40,909 nucleotides of DNA from assembly GCA_017467335.1 (NCBI GenBank), contig JAFTSJ010000035.1:1-40909 (forward strand), given 5' to 3'. The notes under the pieces are model-generated. The model was not told where the DNA came from. It saw only the letters and a list, made by a program, of their open reading frames with translations, and did not search any database. Position numbers and translations under genes: made by a program. Of the stretch, positions 7,457 to 19,380 are shown piece by piece; positions within the stretch are counted from its first letter, which is position 1; every line of letters begins with the position of its first letter. The DNA is from Alphaproteobacteria bacterium. Lineage in GTDB: Bacteria > Pseudomonadota > Alphaproteobacteria > CAAHEQ01 > UBA3637.

Positions 7457-7486
7457 TTTGACAGAAATATACCATATTCTGTCAAA
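7457..7486. promoter_or_regulatory. Operator-like perfect dyad over the promoter of the 6987-7445 gene
   Basis: TTTGACAGAA (7457-7466) and TTCTGTCAAA (7477-7486) form a perfect 10-bp inverted repeat with a 10-base spacer. It covers a candidate minus-strand -10 (TATATT, 7471-7466), whose -35 (TTGATT, 7493-7488) is 16 bases away. A dimeric repressor bound here would block transcription. No regulator gene is adjacent. Confidence 0.6.
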
Positions 7487-7579
7487 AAATCAAGACTTCT
7501 TTTTATCGCCAAAAGATGAGTTGTTTTTAAACAATACAATATCTTATATAAAACTATATTTCATAAATAAAGGAAACGA

Positions 7580-9385
7580 ATGAAGACATGTTGTGAAAAA
7601 CGTCATCCATTATACCGATATTGGCAACAAATTCCATGCTGTCGGGCATTTAATCAAATGAATGTCGGTGTTTTGTTTACTATCAACGGATGTGTGCAAT
7701 TTGCCAATCAACAAATGTGTTTTTATTTAAAGCGAAAAGCATCTACATTATATGCCCGTGGGTGGTATCATTTGTTTCGTAACAATGGTCAACTACGACA
7801 AGATTTTGAAAAAGCAGAACACATTCTGAATACGTATGATTGTTGTTATTATATGAGTCAAAAATCATTATTTCCTAAAGCACAGAATCATCGTTTGTTT
7901 AAAGTAATGGCTTTTTGGATACATCCGCAAAATAAATCGGCCGGCATTTGTTGGGTTTTTCAAGATACAACAAATCTCATTGAAAAAGAAGAATTAACAC
8001 ATTACGAAGAAACATCTCTTAAATTATTTGAATTATTGCGACAATCGTATCCGAGCGGATTAAACAAAAAAAATATTTTTCGACATTTATTAAATGAAAT
8101 TGTTCATCGTTATCGATTAAAAACCGCTCTTTATTTTGAACAACACCGTCAAGAACTCAAAACAATTTTAGCGATCGGAAATAATGCGGATTTTCCATAT
8201 GCTTTTGACCACGTTCCGATTGATACGGCTATACAAGAATCTGTTGCCTATCAAGCATTAAAAAATAAAAAACCGCAAGGATGTTTAGATATTTCATCAC
8301 ACCCTTTTTATCAAAAATATTTAAAGCAACCCAATGATTTAAGCATACAAGTTGCCACTTTTTCCTTTCCCGTTATTATTAACCGTCAAGTTGAAGGAAT
8401 TATCAGTTTATACAGTTATGATACGTTCTTTTTTTCTCGACCTGTCGTTCGTCAGTTAAGTCGTTTAATCAATGAAATTTGCCTTTATATTCGTCAAGAC
8501 CGCATAAAACAAAAACACATGCAGGCCGAAAAAAAATTACAAAAGCAACTGGCTCATCAAATTGATATTTTAGAAAAAAACAAACAAATTATGTTACAAC
8601 AAATGGCTGAATCCAATAAAACGGTTGCTGATTTAATCGTGGCTCGTAACCAAGCCGAAGCAGCCAATCGGTCCAAAATGAATTTTTTAGCAAATGTCAG
8701 TCATGAATTAAGAACACCGCTCAATGCCGTTTTGGGATTTACACAAATGATGCAAGCCGAAACGTTCGGACCGATTGAACAACCCGAATATCGGGAATAT
8801 ATCGGTTTTATTTATAAAAGTGCTACCCATTTACTTTCTTTAATCAATGATATATTAGATTTATCCCGTTTAGAAGCCGATAAATTTGTTTTAACGGAAA
8901 CAATTATATCACTTCGTGCTTTGTTACAAGAATCGTTGCAGTTAATTGCACATTACCCACATGCAAACGAACGTATTTTTAAACTTGATATGAACGAAGA
9001 CATTTTTATTAAGGCCGATGAACGGTCTTTAAAACAAATTGTTTTAAATGCGTTATCAAATGCCGTTAAATTTACACGACAAAACGGTCATATCAATATT
9101 ATTGTTCAACGTCAAAAAGACGGTTTAACCTTAATTTTTGAAGATGACGGTATCGGCATTCCGGCTCATAAAATCGATTCGTTGTTTCAACCGTTTACAC
9201 AAATTGAAAATATTTTAACCCGAACACATCAAGGATCCGGATTAGGACTTGTATTAGTTAAAAAAATGGTTATACTACATCAAGGAAGTGTTCGTTTGGA
9301 AAGTGAAGAAGGTAAAAAAACACGTCTTATTATTCAATTTCCAAACAGCAGAGTTATTGATAAGCAGGATAATCAAGATGTTTAA
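7580..9385 (+). CDS. Soluble sensor histidine kinase (PAS-GAF-HisKA-HATPase)
   Basis: A 601-residue protein. Residues about 25-135 look like a PAS domain (VGVLFTINGCVQFANQQM start) and about 155-320 like a GAF domain. A coiled coil follows (about 325-370). The HisKA domain has SHELRTPLNAVLGF with phospho-acceptor His375. The ATPase domain shows NALSNAVKFT (N box), DDGIGIP (G1) and GSGLGLVLVKKM (G2). The HisKA region (FGPIEQPEYREYIGFIY) resembles the alphaproteobacterial PleC/DivJ type. There is no transmembrane segment or signal peptide, so it should sense in the cytosol; no receiver domain or response-regulator gene is adjacent. TTGTTT/TATATA at 7521-7550 (18-base spacer) may be its promoter. 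Its 3' end overlaps the binding-protein gene by 8 bases. Confidence 0.9.
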   Translation: MKTCCEKRHPLYRYWQQIPCCRAFNQMNVGVLFTINGCVQFANQQMCFYLKRKASTLYARGWYHLFRNNGQLRQDFEKAEHILNTYDCCYYMSQKSLFPKAQNHRLFKVMAFWIHPQNKSAGICWVFQDTTNLIEKEELTHYEETSLKLFELLRQSYPSGLNKKNIFRHLLNEIVHRYRLKTALYFEQHRQELKTILAIGNNADFPYAFDHVPIDTAIQESVAYQALKNKKPQGCLDISSHPFYQKYLKQPNDLSIQVATFSFPVIINRQVEGIISLYSYDTFFFSRPVVRQLSRLINEICLYIRQDRIKQKHMQAEKKLQKQLAHQIDILEKNKQIMLQQMAESNKTVADLIVARNQAEAANRSKMNFLANVSHELRTPLNAVLGFTQMMQAETFGPIEQPEYREYIGFIYKSATHLLSLINDILDLSRLEADKFVLTETIISLRALLQESLQLIAHYPHANERIFKLDMNEDIFIKADERSLKQIVLNALSNAVKFTRQNGHINIIVQRQKDGLTLIFEDDGIGIPAHKIDSLFQPFTQIENILTRTHQGSGLGLVLVKKMVILHQGSVRLESEEGKKTRLIIQFPNSRVIDKQDNQDV

Positions 9386-10604
9386 AAAAGGGATAATTGT
9401 TTTATGTGTTTTAGCCATTGTTTCAACGGTCTGTATGGTACAGGCTGCTTCACCAAAAGAAACAAAACAAAATCGCTTTCAACAAGCAAAAACAGAAACG
9501 GTGGTTGAAGAAGAAAAATCAAAAAATAAAAAGAAACGCCGGATAAAATCCGAAATCAGTTGTGGGAAAGCCGAACCCATGCGTATTGCCGGTTTTGTTA
9601 CCAATCCACCATTCGGTTGGGTGAATGTAACACCTCCTTCCGGTTTAAAAAAAGCACAATACCATAACGCCGGTTTTGCATATGATTTATTTGAACAAAT
9701 GGCTCACAATATCGGATTGAAGACAGCCAATATCGGTTATACATCTTATCAAGATGCCATGCGAGATTTACGGCGAGGAAAAATTGATGTTGTTGTCGGA
9801 GCATATTATGACCGCCGGACGTTAGGAACAGGTGTCAATTTATTATTTCCCAGTTATTTTACCAACCCTATTATGACCATTTTCTTAAAAGGGAAAGAAC
9901 GTCCCGTCCAATCATGGGAAGATTTACGGGGCTTAAAAGGGGTCGTACGTCAGGAAGAAATGATATATTCGTTAATTTTTCAACAATTACCTAAGGATTT
10001 GGAAATCGTACAAGTCAGTGGTTCTAAAAAGGCTTTCCGTATGTTACTGGAAGGAAAAGTTGATTTTATGATAACCGGTTTGTATGGAGCCGAAGCCGAA
10101 ATTCGAAGATATAAATTAACAAACGATATCCATTTTGAACCGAAAACATTGATTTCTCCTGAATTGTTTTTTGTCTTTTCATCTCATACGGACTGCCGTG
10201 TTTATAAAGAAAAATTAGCAGAAGAATTGAAAAAAATAAAAGCCGATAAAGATTCGTATCATCGCACACTTGTTCAATATATCGACCAATGGGGCATACG
10301 ATTTAAAGATAAGCCGTCATTGGTACAAGAAATTCGACAAGAACACCTCAAAGCTTCCCTGCCATCTGACTTTTCGGACGTATCTGACAAATCTGATTTA
10401 CTGGAACAGGAAAACGAAAAATCCGATACAAGTGATGTTCGTGATACACTTGATTTAAATCATTCGACAACACAAGCAAAACCGTCTGATGAAAAAACAT
10501 CTCATCAACAAGACGCAATCCCTAATGCCTCGGTAAAATCAGAAACAGAAACAAAACCCAACGTGCCTTTATCGCCGGCGGCTCAACGGGCTTTGCAATT
10601 TTAA
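9378..10604 (+). CDS. Periplasmic solute-binding protein, family 3, with acidic C-terminal tail
   Basis: 408 residues starting at 9378; an ATG further upstream lies inside the kinase gene. The signal peptide is MFKKGIIVLCVLAIVSTVCMVQA. A Lys/Glu-rich linker follows, then an SBP_bac_3-type domain (about 60-310): MRIAGFVTNPPFGW, GFAYDLFEQMAHNIG, DAMRDLRRGKIDVVVGAYYD and LLEGKVDFMITGLYG match the fold that binds amino acids and similar ligands. After about 320 comes a low-complexity tail with repeated SD motifs. No ABC permease or ATPase gene is nearby. The ATG overlaps the end of the kinase gene, so translation is probably coupled; the protein could deliver a ligand signal rather than transport. 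That role is inference. Confidence 0.85.
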   Translation: MFKKGIIVLCVLAIVSTVCMVQAASPKETKQNRFQQAKTETVVEEEKSKNKKKRRIKSEISCGKAEPMRIAGFVTNPPFGWVNVTPPSGLKKAQYHNAGFAYDLFEQMAHNIGLKTANIGYTSYQDAMRDLRRGKIDVVVGAYYDRRTLGTGVNLLFPSYFTNPIMTIFLKGKERPVQSWEDLRGLKGVVRQEEMIYSLIFQQLPKDLEIVQVSGSKKAFRMLLEGKVDFMITGLYGAEAEIRRYKLTNDIHFEPKTLISPELFFVFSSHTDCRVYKEKLAEELKKIKADKDSYHRTLVQYIDQWGIRFKDKPSLVQEIRQEHLKASLPSDFSDVSDKSDLLEQENEKSDTSDVRDTLDLNHSTTQAKPSDEKTSHQQDAIPNASVKSETETKPNVPLSPAAQRALQF

Positions 10605-10666
10605 GCAGGTCGTCATTATTTGTTATCGTAACCATTCAGATATTAAGGGGCATTACTTTGTGACAA

Positions 10667-10692
10667 AAAAGGTGGTTTTTCAACCACCTTTT
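10667..10692. terminator. Bidirectional terminator between convergent genes
   Basis: 11-bp perfect stem (10667-10677 with 10682-10692) with a TTTC loop. It ends the kinase/binding-protein operon and also lies downstream of the minus-strand gene ending at 10710. Confidence 0.8.
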
Positions 10693-10709
10693 GACATGAC
10701 AAGTTTTCA

Positions 10710-11423
10710 TTAAAAATAGGTTCTTTCATGTTGATAAGACCGTTGAACTTTTTTCGGAACAACCAACGGAACACCGTTAATATCATGTTCATCAATAACT
10801 TTTTGCGGAATGTCAACTTGCTTATCCGGCAACGACAATTCTTTGCGACCCCGACTTTTGGACCGTCTTAAATCCGGTATTTGCATATCAAACGTTACAT
10901 TGGCATTTTCCTGTCGATGTCCCGTTACCCGTTCCCCATCCGTAATAATCAATGTGGGCAATGATGCGTCATATGAACGAACAAAGGCTCCGCTGGATTC
11001 ATTTAGACATAACTGAAAAGCTAAACCTTTCTTTTCCGGATAAGCAGCTTCCCAGAAAATAACGTTAAACCGAGCCATACCACCCAGTGACGTATCTTCA
11101 CCCCCAAGTTCACGCATTTTCATTTTAACCTGTCCGTCTTTATCCCGTCCTTGAACAACAAATTCAAATCGCTTGTTCGGACCGAATCGACTGACAAAAT
11201 CAATTTTAAATTTACCTGTCGGTGTTTTAACGTCTTCAAAATCACGCCAATCTGATACGGCTTCCGTTGCGTCTTTTGATACTTCCACAACATCCGTTAC
11301 AATATTGCCGGTCGATTTTCCACAACTTTTTAAACCGGACATAACCGTTCCGGCGCCAACTAAACCGGCCATGACAAATAAGGTTGTCAAACAACCTCGA
11401 CCGGCTACATTTAAACAACTCAT
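10710..11423 (-). CDS. Uncharacterised envelope protein
   Basis: 237 residues with a hydrophobic N-terminal segment (CLTTLFVMAGLVGAGTVMSG, about 11-30) that could be a signal anchor or signal peptide. A soluble region follows with beta-rich stretches (FKIDFVSRFGPNKRFEFVVQG, about 72-92) and a basic, proline-containing tail. No known family is recognised. A strong ribosome site (AAAGGAGG) precedes ATG 11423. A promoter (TTGCAA, 17 bases, TATAAT) overlaps the end of gyrB, so the gene can be expressed apart from the dnaN-recF-gyrB cluster that it follows. Confidence 0.7.
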   Translation of the reverse strand: MSCLNVAGRGCLTTLFVMAGLVGAGTVMSGLKSCGKSTGNIVTDVVEVSKDATEAVSDWRDFEDVKTPTGKFKIDFVSRFGPNKRFEFVVQGRDKDGQVKMKMRELGGEDTSLGGMARFNVIFWEAAYPEKKGLAFQLCLNESSGAFVRSYDASLPTLIITDGERVTGHRQENANVTFDMQIPDLRRSKSRGRKELSLPDKQVDIPQKVIDEHDINGVPLVVPKKVQRSYQHERTYF

Positions 11424-11452
11424 GTATCCTCCTTTAAAATACAGCCGGTTTT

Positions 11453-15047
<3,595 letters not shown>

Positions 15048-15061
15048 CAATGCTCCGTTTT

Positions 15062-16177
15062 CTATACACGCATTGGCATTAAAACATATAACGCATTGTC
15101 ATCGGCTTCGTCTTGCAAGATAACAGGAGAAGCACTGTCTTGCAAATACATCTGAACCGTTTCGCTTTTAACTTGTCCCAAAATATCCAACAAGTACCGA
15201 TAATTAAACCCGATTTCAACCGATTCACCATCATAAACGGCATCCATTTCATCTTCGGCCGAACCTTCATCAACCGAAGCAGCAAAAACTTGTAACAATC
15301 CGTTGCTTAAAGACAATTTAATGCCTCGAGATTTTTCAGAAACAACTGAAACACGTTCAATAACATCTGTTAATGTTTCGGCATGAGCTTGTAATTTTTT
15401 GTCATTGTTAATCGGAATAACTTTTTCATAATCCGGATACGTTCCGTCAATTAACCGAGATGACAATACAACATCTCCCATTGAAAAACGAATCTGATTT
15501 GCAGATAAAGAAACTTGAACGGCATCTTCTGTTTCTCCGGCTAATTTTGCCAATTCGTTAATTGTTTTACGAGGAATAATAACCCCCGGCATGCCTTCAG
15601 CTCCTTGCGGTAACGAAATACCGGCACAAGCCAACCGATGTCCGTCCGTTGCAACAGCCGTTAATTTTGATTCGGCTCCTTTTTTTTCGTGCATATAGAT
15701 ACCGTTTAAATTATAACGGGTTTCTTCCATCGAAACAGCAAATCCCGTTTTAGCAATTAAATCGACCATATCTTTGGCGTTGACAGAAAAAGAAAACGGC
15801 GTTTCTTCCATCATCATAGACGGGAATCCATCTGCCGGCAATGTCGATAATGCAAATTTTGAACGACCTGAAACCAATGAAACTTGCCCTGTTTCTTCGA
15901 CATAAGCCATCTGTAATTGAGACCCTTCCGGTAATTTTTTGACAATATCATACAACTTATGTGCCGGAATGGTAACGGCCCCTTGTGTTTCTACACCGGC
16001 CGGTAATTTTTCAACAATTTCAATTTCATTATCCGTAGCACGCAAAGAAACAATATCCCCTTGCGTTTCAATCAACACATTTGATAAAACAGGTATTGTT
16101 TGACGTCTTTCAACAACGCTTTGAATGTGTGAAAGTGCTTTTAGTAATAATCCCCGTTCAATTGTCAGTTTCATCAT
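15062..16177 (-). CDS. dnaN: DNA polymerase III beta sliding clamp
   Basis: 371 residues with the three-domain clamp layout: MKLTIERGLLLKALSHIQSVVERR at the start, TDNEIEIVEKLP in domain 1, ATDGHRLACA in domain 2, and the conserved end YVLMPMRV. It forms the ring that tethers DNA polymerase and recruits repair factors. First gene of the dnaN-recF-gyrB operon. dnaA, which often precedes it in bacteria, is not here; the upstream neighbour is a divergent Lon-like protease. AAAAGGAAAAAAC precedes the start; the second ATG at 16174 is an alternative. Confidence 0.96.
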   Translation of the reverse strand: MMKLTIERGLLLKALSHIQSVVERRQTIPVLSNVLIETQGDIVSLRATDNEIEIVEKLPAGVETQGAVTIPAHKLYDIVKKLPEGSQLQMAYVEETGQVSLVSGRSKFALSTLPADGFPSMMMEETPFSFSVNAKDMVDLIAKTGFAVSMEETRYNLNGIYMHEKKGAESKLTAVATDGHRLACAGISLPQGAEGMPGVIIPRKTINELAKLAGETEDAVQVSLSANQIRFSMGDVVLSSRLIDGTYPDYEKVIPINNDKKLQAHAETLTDVIERVSVVSEKSRGIKLSLSNGLLQVFAASVDEGSAEDEMDAVYDGESVEIGFNYRYLLDILGQVKSETVQMYLQDSASPVILQDEADDNALYVLMPMRV

Positions 16178-16354
16178 GTTTTTTCCTTTTCTTGTTGCGT
16201 GTGACGATATTTTTTTCTTTTCTTACTATAAAATATTTTTTCAAAAAAAGACACAAAAAAAATACCATTTCCTCATCTTTTTTTATTTATTTCGGGTAAC
16301 CCTCTTTTTTTTTAAAAAAAATAAGTGTATAACAGTCTCAAAACGGAGAAAAAA
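16178..16354. other. AT-rich divergent intergenic region (dnaN / Lon-like gene)
   Basis: It contains homopolymer A and T runs and the ribosome sites of both genes. TATAGT near 16228-16233 on the minus strand may be a dnaN -10, but no well-spaced -35 is seen. One near-match to a DnaA box (TTATACACT, minus strand, around 16325) is not enough to call an origin. Confidence 0.4.
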
Positions 16355-18742
16355 ATGAACAAATATGAATTAACACCCGAACAAATCTATACAAAAAGCC
16401 TGTTAACGGATGAAGATATTGCGTCTTTGGAAAAAAACAGCCCGATTTTAGGACAGGATACAGCATTAGAAGCGATTAACTTTGGTATTCAAATGAAAGC
16501 AAACGGTTATAATATCTTTTGCACGGGACCGAAAGGAGTCGGACGAACGGTTTTGACCATTCAAACGGTTAAAGAATATGCCTCAAAACAAAAAACACCG
16601 GATGATTGGTGTTTTGTTCATAATTTTGAAACACCTCATCAACCGATTGCCGTTAATTTTCCGGCCGGTAGCGGTAAAACATTCGTTAAAGATATCAAAA
16701 AAATGGTATCAGCTTTAAAAATCAATTTACCGGCTTTATTTAACGATGAAACATATCGGATTCAATTGGCTCACATTGACCAACAATGTCGTCAAGCCAA
16801 AGAAAAATATTTCAGTGAGCTGGAAACCATTGTTGAAACGGAAAATGTAACCTTAATGCGTATGCCGGCCGGGGTTGCCGTTGCTCCGGTTAAAAACGGA
16901 AAAGTATTAACACCGAAAACATTTAATAAACTACCCAAAGAAGAACGTAAGGATATTTTAAGTCAACTCAATGCAGCACAAGAACGGTTGGAAAACACAA
17001 TTAAAGATATGCCGAATTGGGAAGCCTCACAACAACAAATTTTGGAACAACTCCACGCAGAAATGGCGGAAAAAGTTTTAAAAACAATTATCAATCCCGT
17101 TCGTAAAACGTATGCTAAATCAAGTGTTATAACATCTTATTTAGATGCAATTAAGCAAGATATTTTGGACAATATTGCTTTTTTTGCCATTCAACCGAAC
17201 GAAAACAATATTGAATTGATTACCGAACAATTGACGGAGTTATGGGCTCGTTACACGGTTAACTTATTTGTATCCCATAAAATCAATTCCGGAGCCCCTG
17301 TTGTACATTTAAATCACCCGACTTTATCAAATTTAGTCGGTAAAATCGAACGACAACAACATTTAGGCTCTCTTATTTCTGATTTTTCCATGATTCGGGC
17401 CGGTGCCTTACATCAGGCGAACGGGGGGTATTTAATTATTGAAGCCCGTGAATTACTTGAAAATGAATATGTATGGAATGCTTTAAAACGGTCATTATTT
17501 TCCAAAGAAATCAAAATGGAATCCGGTACGGATGATAATTCTATTTCGGGCGTTGTATCTTTAATGCCGGCCGTCATTCCGTTATCTGTTAAAGTTATTT
17601 TAATCGGCGAAGCCGGTTTATATTATATGCTGATGGAACGAGATGATGAATTTGGCGAATTATTTAAGATTCAATCACGATTTGCCGAAAAAATGAATCG
17701 AACACATGATACGGAACGGATTTACGCTCAAATTTTAGTTAACTTTGCCCGTCATGAAAAATTAAAACCGTTTTCGAATGATGCCATCCGCCGGACATTG
17801 GAATATGCGGCTCGCTTATCGGGAGATTGCTATCATTTAAGTACATTTATGACGCATGTAAACGATTTAATGCGAGAATCGGCCTTTTTTGCGACACAGG
17901 CGAAATCCAAAAAAGTGGAACCATGTCATATTGAAGAAGCGTTACAAGCCAAACGTAAACGTTCCGGAGCCATGCAACAAGAAATTTTGGATATGGTTGA
18001 ACGAGGCACAATAGCCATTGAAACGTCCGGACACCGTATCGGACAATTAAATGCACTGGTTGTGCATAGTTACGGGTCATTTTCGTTTGGTCGTCCCAAC
18101 CGTGTAACATGTCAAGTTCGCATGGGTCACGGTGATTTAATTGATGTTGAACGAGAAGTTGAATTGGGAGGAGCCTTACATTCCAAAGGGGTATTGATTT
18201 TATCTTCATTTTTAGCGGCTCGTTTTTCCAAAGGAACACCCTTATCTTTGGATGCCAGTTTGGTTTTTGAACAATCCTATTCTGAACTAGACGGTGATTC
18301 AGCTTCATCAACGGAATTATACTGTTTATTGTCAGCCATTGGGGAAATTCCGTTGAATCAATCAATTGCCGTAACCGGTTCAGTTAATCAATTAGGACAA
18401 GTTCAAGCAGTCGGTGCCGTTAATGACAAAATCGAAGGGTATTTTACTGTTTGTAAAAAGCAAGGATTAACCGGTAAACAAGGGGTTATTATACCACAAA
18501 GCACAGTGCATAATCTAATGTTATCAACAGATGTTGTTCAAGCTGTTCAAGAAGGATTATTTCATATTTACGCTGTCAGCACAATAGATGAAGGGATGGA
18601 AATTTTAACCGGTAAAAAAGCCGGTAAACCAGATAAGGACGGTCAATATCCTGCTACCAGCATTAACGGTATTATCGCTCGTCGATTAGATGAATTTTTC
18701 AAAAAATCACAACAACATAATTCCAGAACAAAAAACGACTAG
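16355..18742 (+). CDS. Lon-like ATP-dependent serine protease (LonB/YcbZ type)
   Basis: 795 residues from ATG 16355 (CGGAG before it; the upstream ATG at 16325 lacks a site). It lacks the Lon substrate-binding N-domain. The N-terminal part has a P-loop variant GPKGVGRT (58-65), with Arg in place of the usual Lys, as in the AAA_32 family. A central insertion includes long helices, followed by an ATPase region with GALHQANGGYLIIEARELL and NRTHDTERIYAQIL. The C-terminal S16 protease domain has DGDSASSTE with Ser649 and NDKIEGYF with Lys692, 43 residues apart as in the Lon Ser-Lys dyad. Likely a cytosolic quality-control or regulatory protease. A terminator follows. Confidence 0.9.
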   Translation: MNKYELTPEQIYTKSLLTDEDIASLEKNSPILGQDTALEAINFGIQMKANGYNIFCTGPKGVGRTVLTIQTVKEYASKQKTPDDWCFVHNFETPHQPIAVNFPAGSGKTFVKDIKKMVSALKINLPALFNDETYRIQLAHIDQQCRQAKEKYFSELETIVETENVTLMRMPAGVAVAPVKNGKVLTPKTFNKLPKEERKDILSQLNAAQERLENTIKDMPNWEASQQQILEQLHAEMAEKVLKTIINPVRKTYAKSSVITSYLDAIKQDILDNIAFFAIQPNENNIELITEQLTELWARYTVNLFVSHKINSGAPVVHLNHPTLSNLVGKIERQQHLGSLISDFSMIRAGALHQANGGYLIIEARELLENEYVWNALKRSLFSKEIKMESGTDDNSISGVVSLMPAVIPLSVKVILIGEAGLYYMLMERDDEFGELFKIQSRFAEKMNRTHDTERIYAQILVNFARHEKLKPFSNDAIRRTLEYAARLSGDCYHLSTFMTHVNDLMRESAFFATQAKSKKVEPCHIEEALQAKRKRSGAMQQEILDMVERGTIAIETSGHRIGQLNALVVHSYGSFSFGRPNRVTCQVRMGHGDLIDVEREVELGGALHSKGVLILSSFLAARFSKGTPLSLDASLVFEQSYSELDGDSASSTELYCLLSAIGEIPLNQSIAVTGSVNQLGQVQAVGAVNDKIEGYFTVCKKQGLTGKQGVIIPQSTVHNLMLSTDVVQAVQEGLFHIYAVSTIDEGMEILTGKKAGKPDKDGQYPATSINGIIARRLDEFFKKSQQHNSRTKND

Positions 18743-18764
18743 CACCGATTTTGATAAAACATAG

Positions 18765-18802
18765 AACGGTTTACCAACTTAAAAAAGGTAAACCGTTTTT
18801 TA
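18765..18802 (+). terminator. Rho-independent terminator of the Lon-like gene
   Basis: 11-bp perfect stem AACGGTTTACC (18765-18775) with its complement at 18787-18797, followed by a T run. Confidence 0.88.
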
Positions 18803-18980
18803 TAAACTTAATTTTTTTAAGAAGATATCCTGCAATTAAAACCATATCATCATAAAAATTATACCTTATACGAAATATAAAAAAGAAAGCTTAACCTGAT
18901 AAAATACAGATATCCTCCAACGAATCATTAAAAAGACTTGATTGAGTCAAAAAACAGTTCCCAAATGTCCCTTCTTATCA

Positions 18981-18999
18981 TGCTGAACTTGTTTCAGCA
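18981..18999. repeat. REP-like palindrome (TGCTGAA...TTCAGCA)
   Basis: TGCTGAACTTGTTTCAGCA with CTCAT following. The imperfect palindrome closely resembles short dispersed palindromes known from alphaproteobacterial and other bacterial genomes. Only one copy is seen in this window. Confidence 0.45.
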
Positions 19000-19164
19000 T
19001 CTCATCGAATTATGGTAGCAAACAACACAAGATTCTGATAAATTCATAAAAACGAATCGGCAACAATGTTCTTAAAATCCCCTAAAAAACACATCAAAAA
19101 AACCGTTTGAAATTTTTCTAAACGGTCAAAATAAAAATATAACAAAATCAATACATTAACTCGA

Positions 19165-19335
19165 AAAAATGTGTCAAAAAAACGTCCCTTTTTTTGACAT
19201 AATATTTTAGATTTATTCAGTTGTCAACTAAAATTTATAATTATTTGATTTTTCATGATTTTTTTGTTTTTAAAAAAGTGTAACTTTACCCCAAAAAAAG
19301 CGTTCAAAAAAGGGACGTTTTTTTGACACATTTTT
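19165..19335. repeat. Nested palindromic repeat element, copy 2
   Basis: Arms at 19165-19198 and 19302-19335 match in inverted orientation over about 30 bases, around an AT-rich core of about 103 bases. The left arm contains a perfect 11-bp hairpin (19172-19182 with 19189-19199, loop CGTCCC). The core includes AGTTGTCAACT, a small palindrome also partly kept in copy 1. The whole element is the inverted counterpart of 1177-1346. It ends 45 bases before the ATG of the cysteine-rich gene, so it may control that gene. Confidence 0.75.
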
Positions 19336-19380
19336 GAAAAATAACCGTCTGATTTTATTCACTTTTAAAATGGGGGCTCT

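Larger units (their letters stand above)
18743..19380. other. Gene-free region with terminator, REP-like palindrome and duplicated upstream block
   Basis: This 638-bp stretch holds the Lon-like gene's terminator (18765-18797), a REP-like palindrome (18981-18999), and from about 19075 a block that is the inverted copy of 1132-1435, including the nested palindromic element at 19165-19335. I see no credible coding frame and cannot place a well-spaced promoter for the gene at 19381. Bases about 18800-18970 show nothing specific. Confidence 0.6.

Noticed and set aside
9288-9377. Longer start of the binding protein at 9288
   Set aside because: It lies inside the kinase gene and would put 30 residues before an evident signal peptide.
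16178-16354. Possible replication origin next to dnaN
   Set aside because: AT-rich, but only one imperfect DnaA-box match and no dnaA gene or repeated boxes.
19172-19199. Hairpin as an ordinary transcription terminator
   Set aside because: The stem is mostly A/T pairs, it is near a duplicated upstream region rather than a gene end, and it has no T tract beyond the stem.
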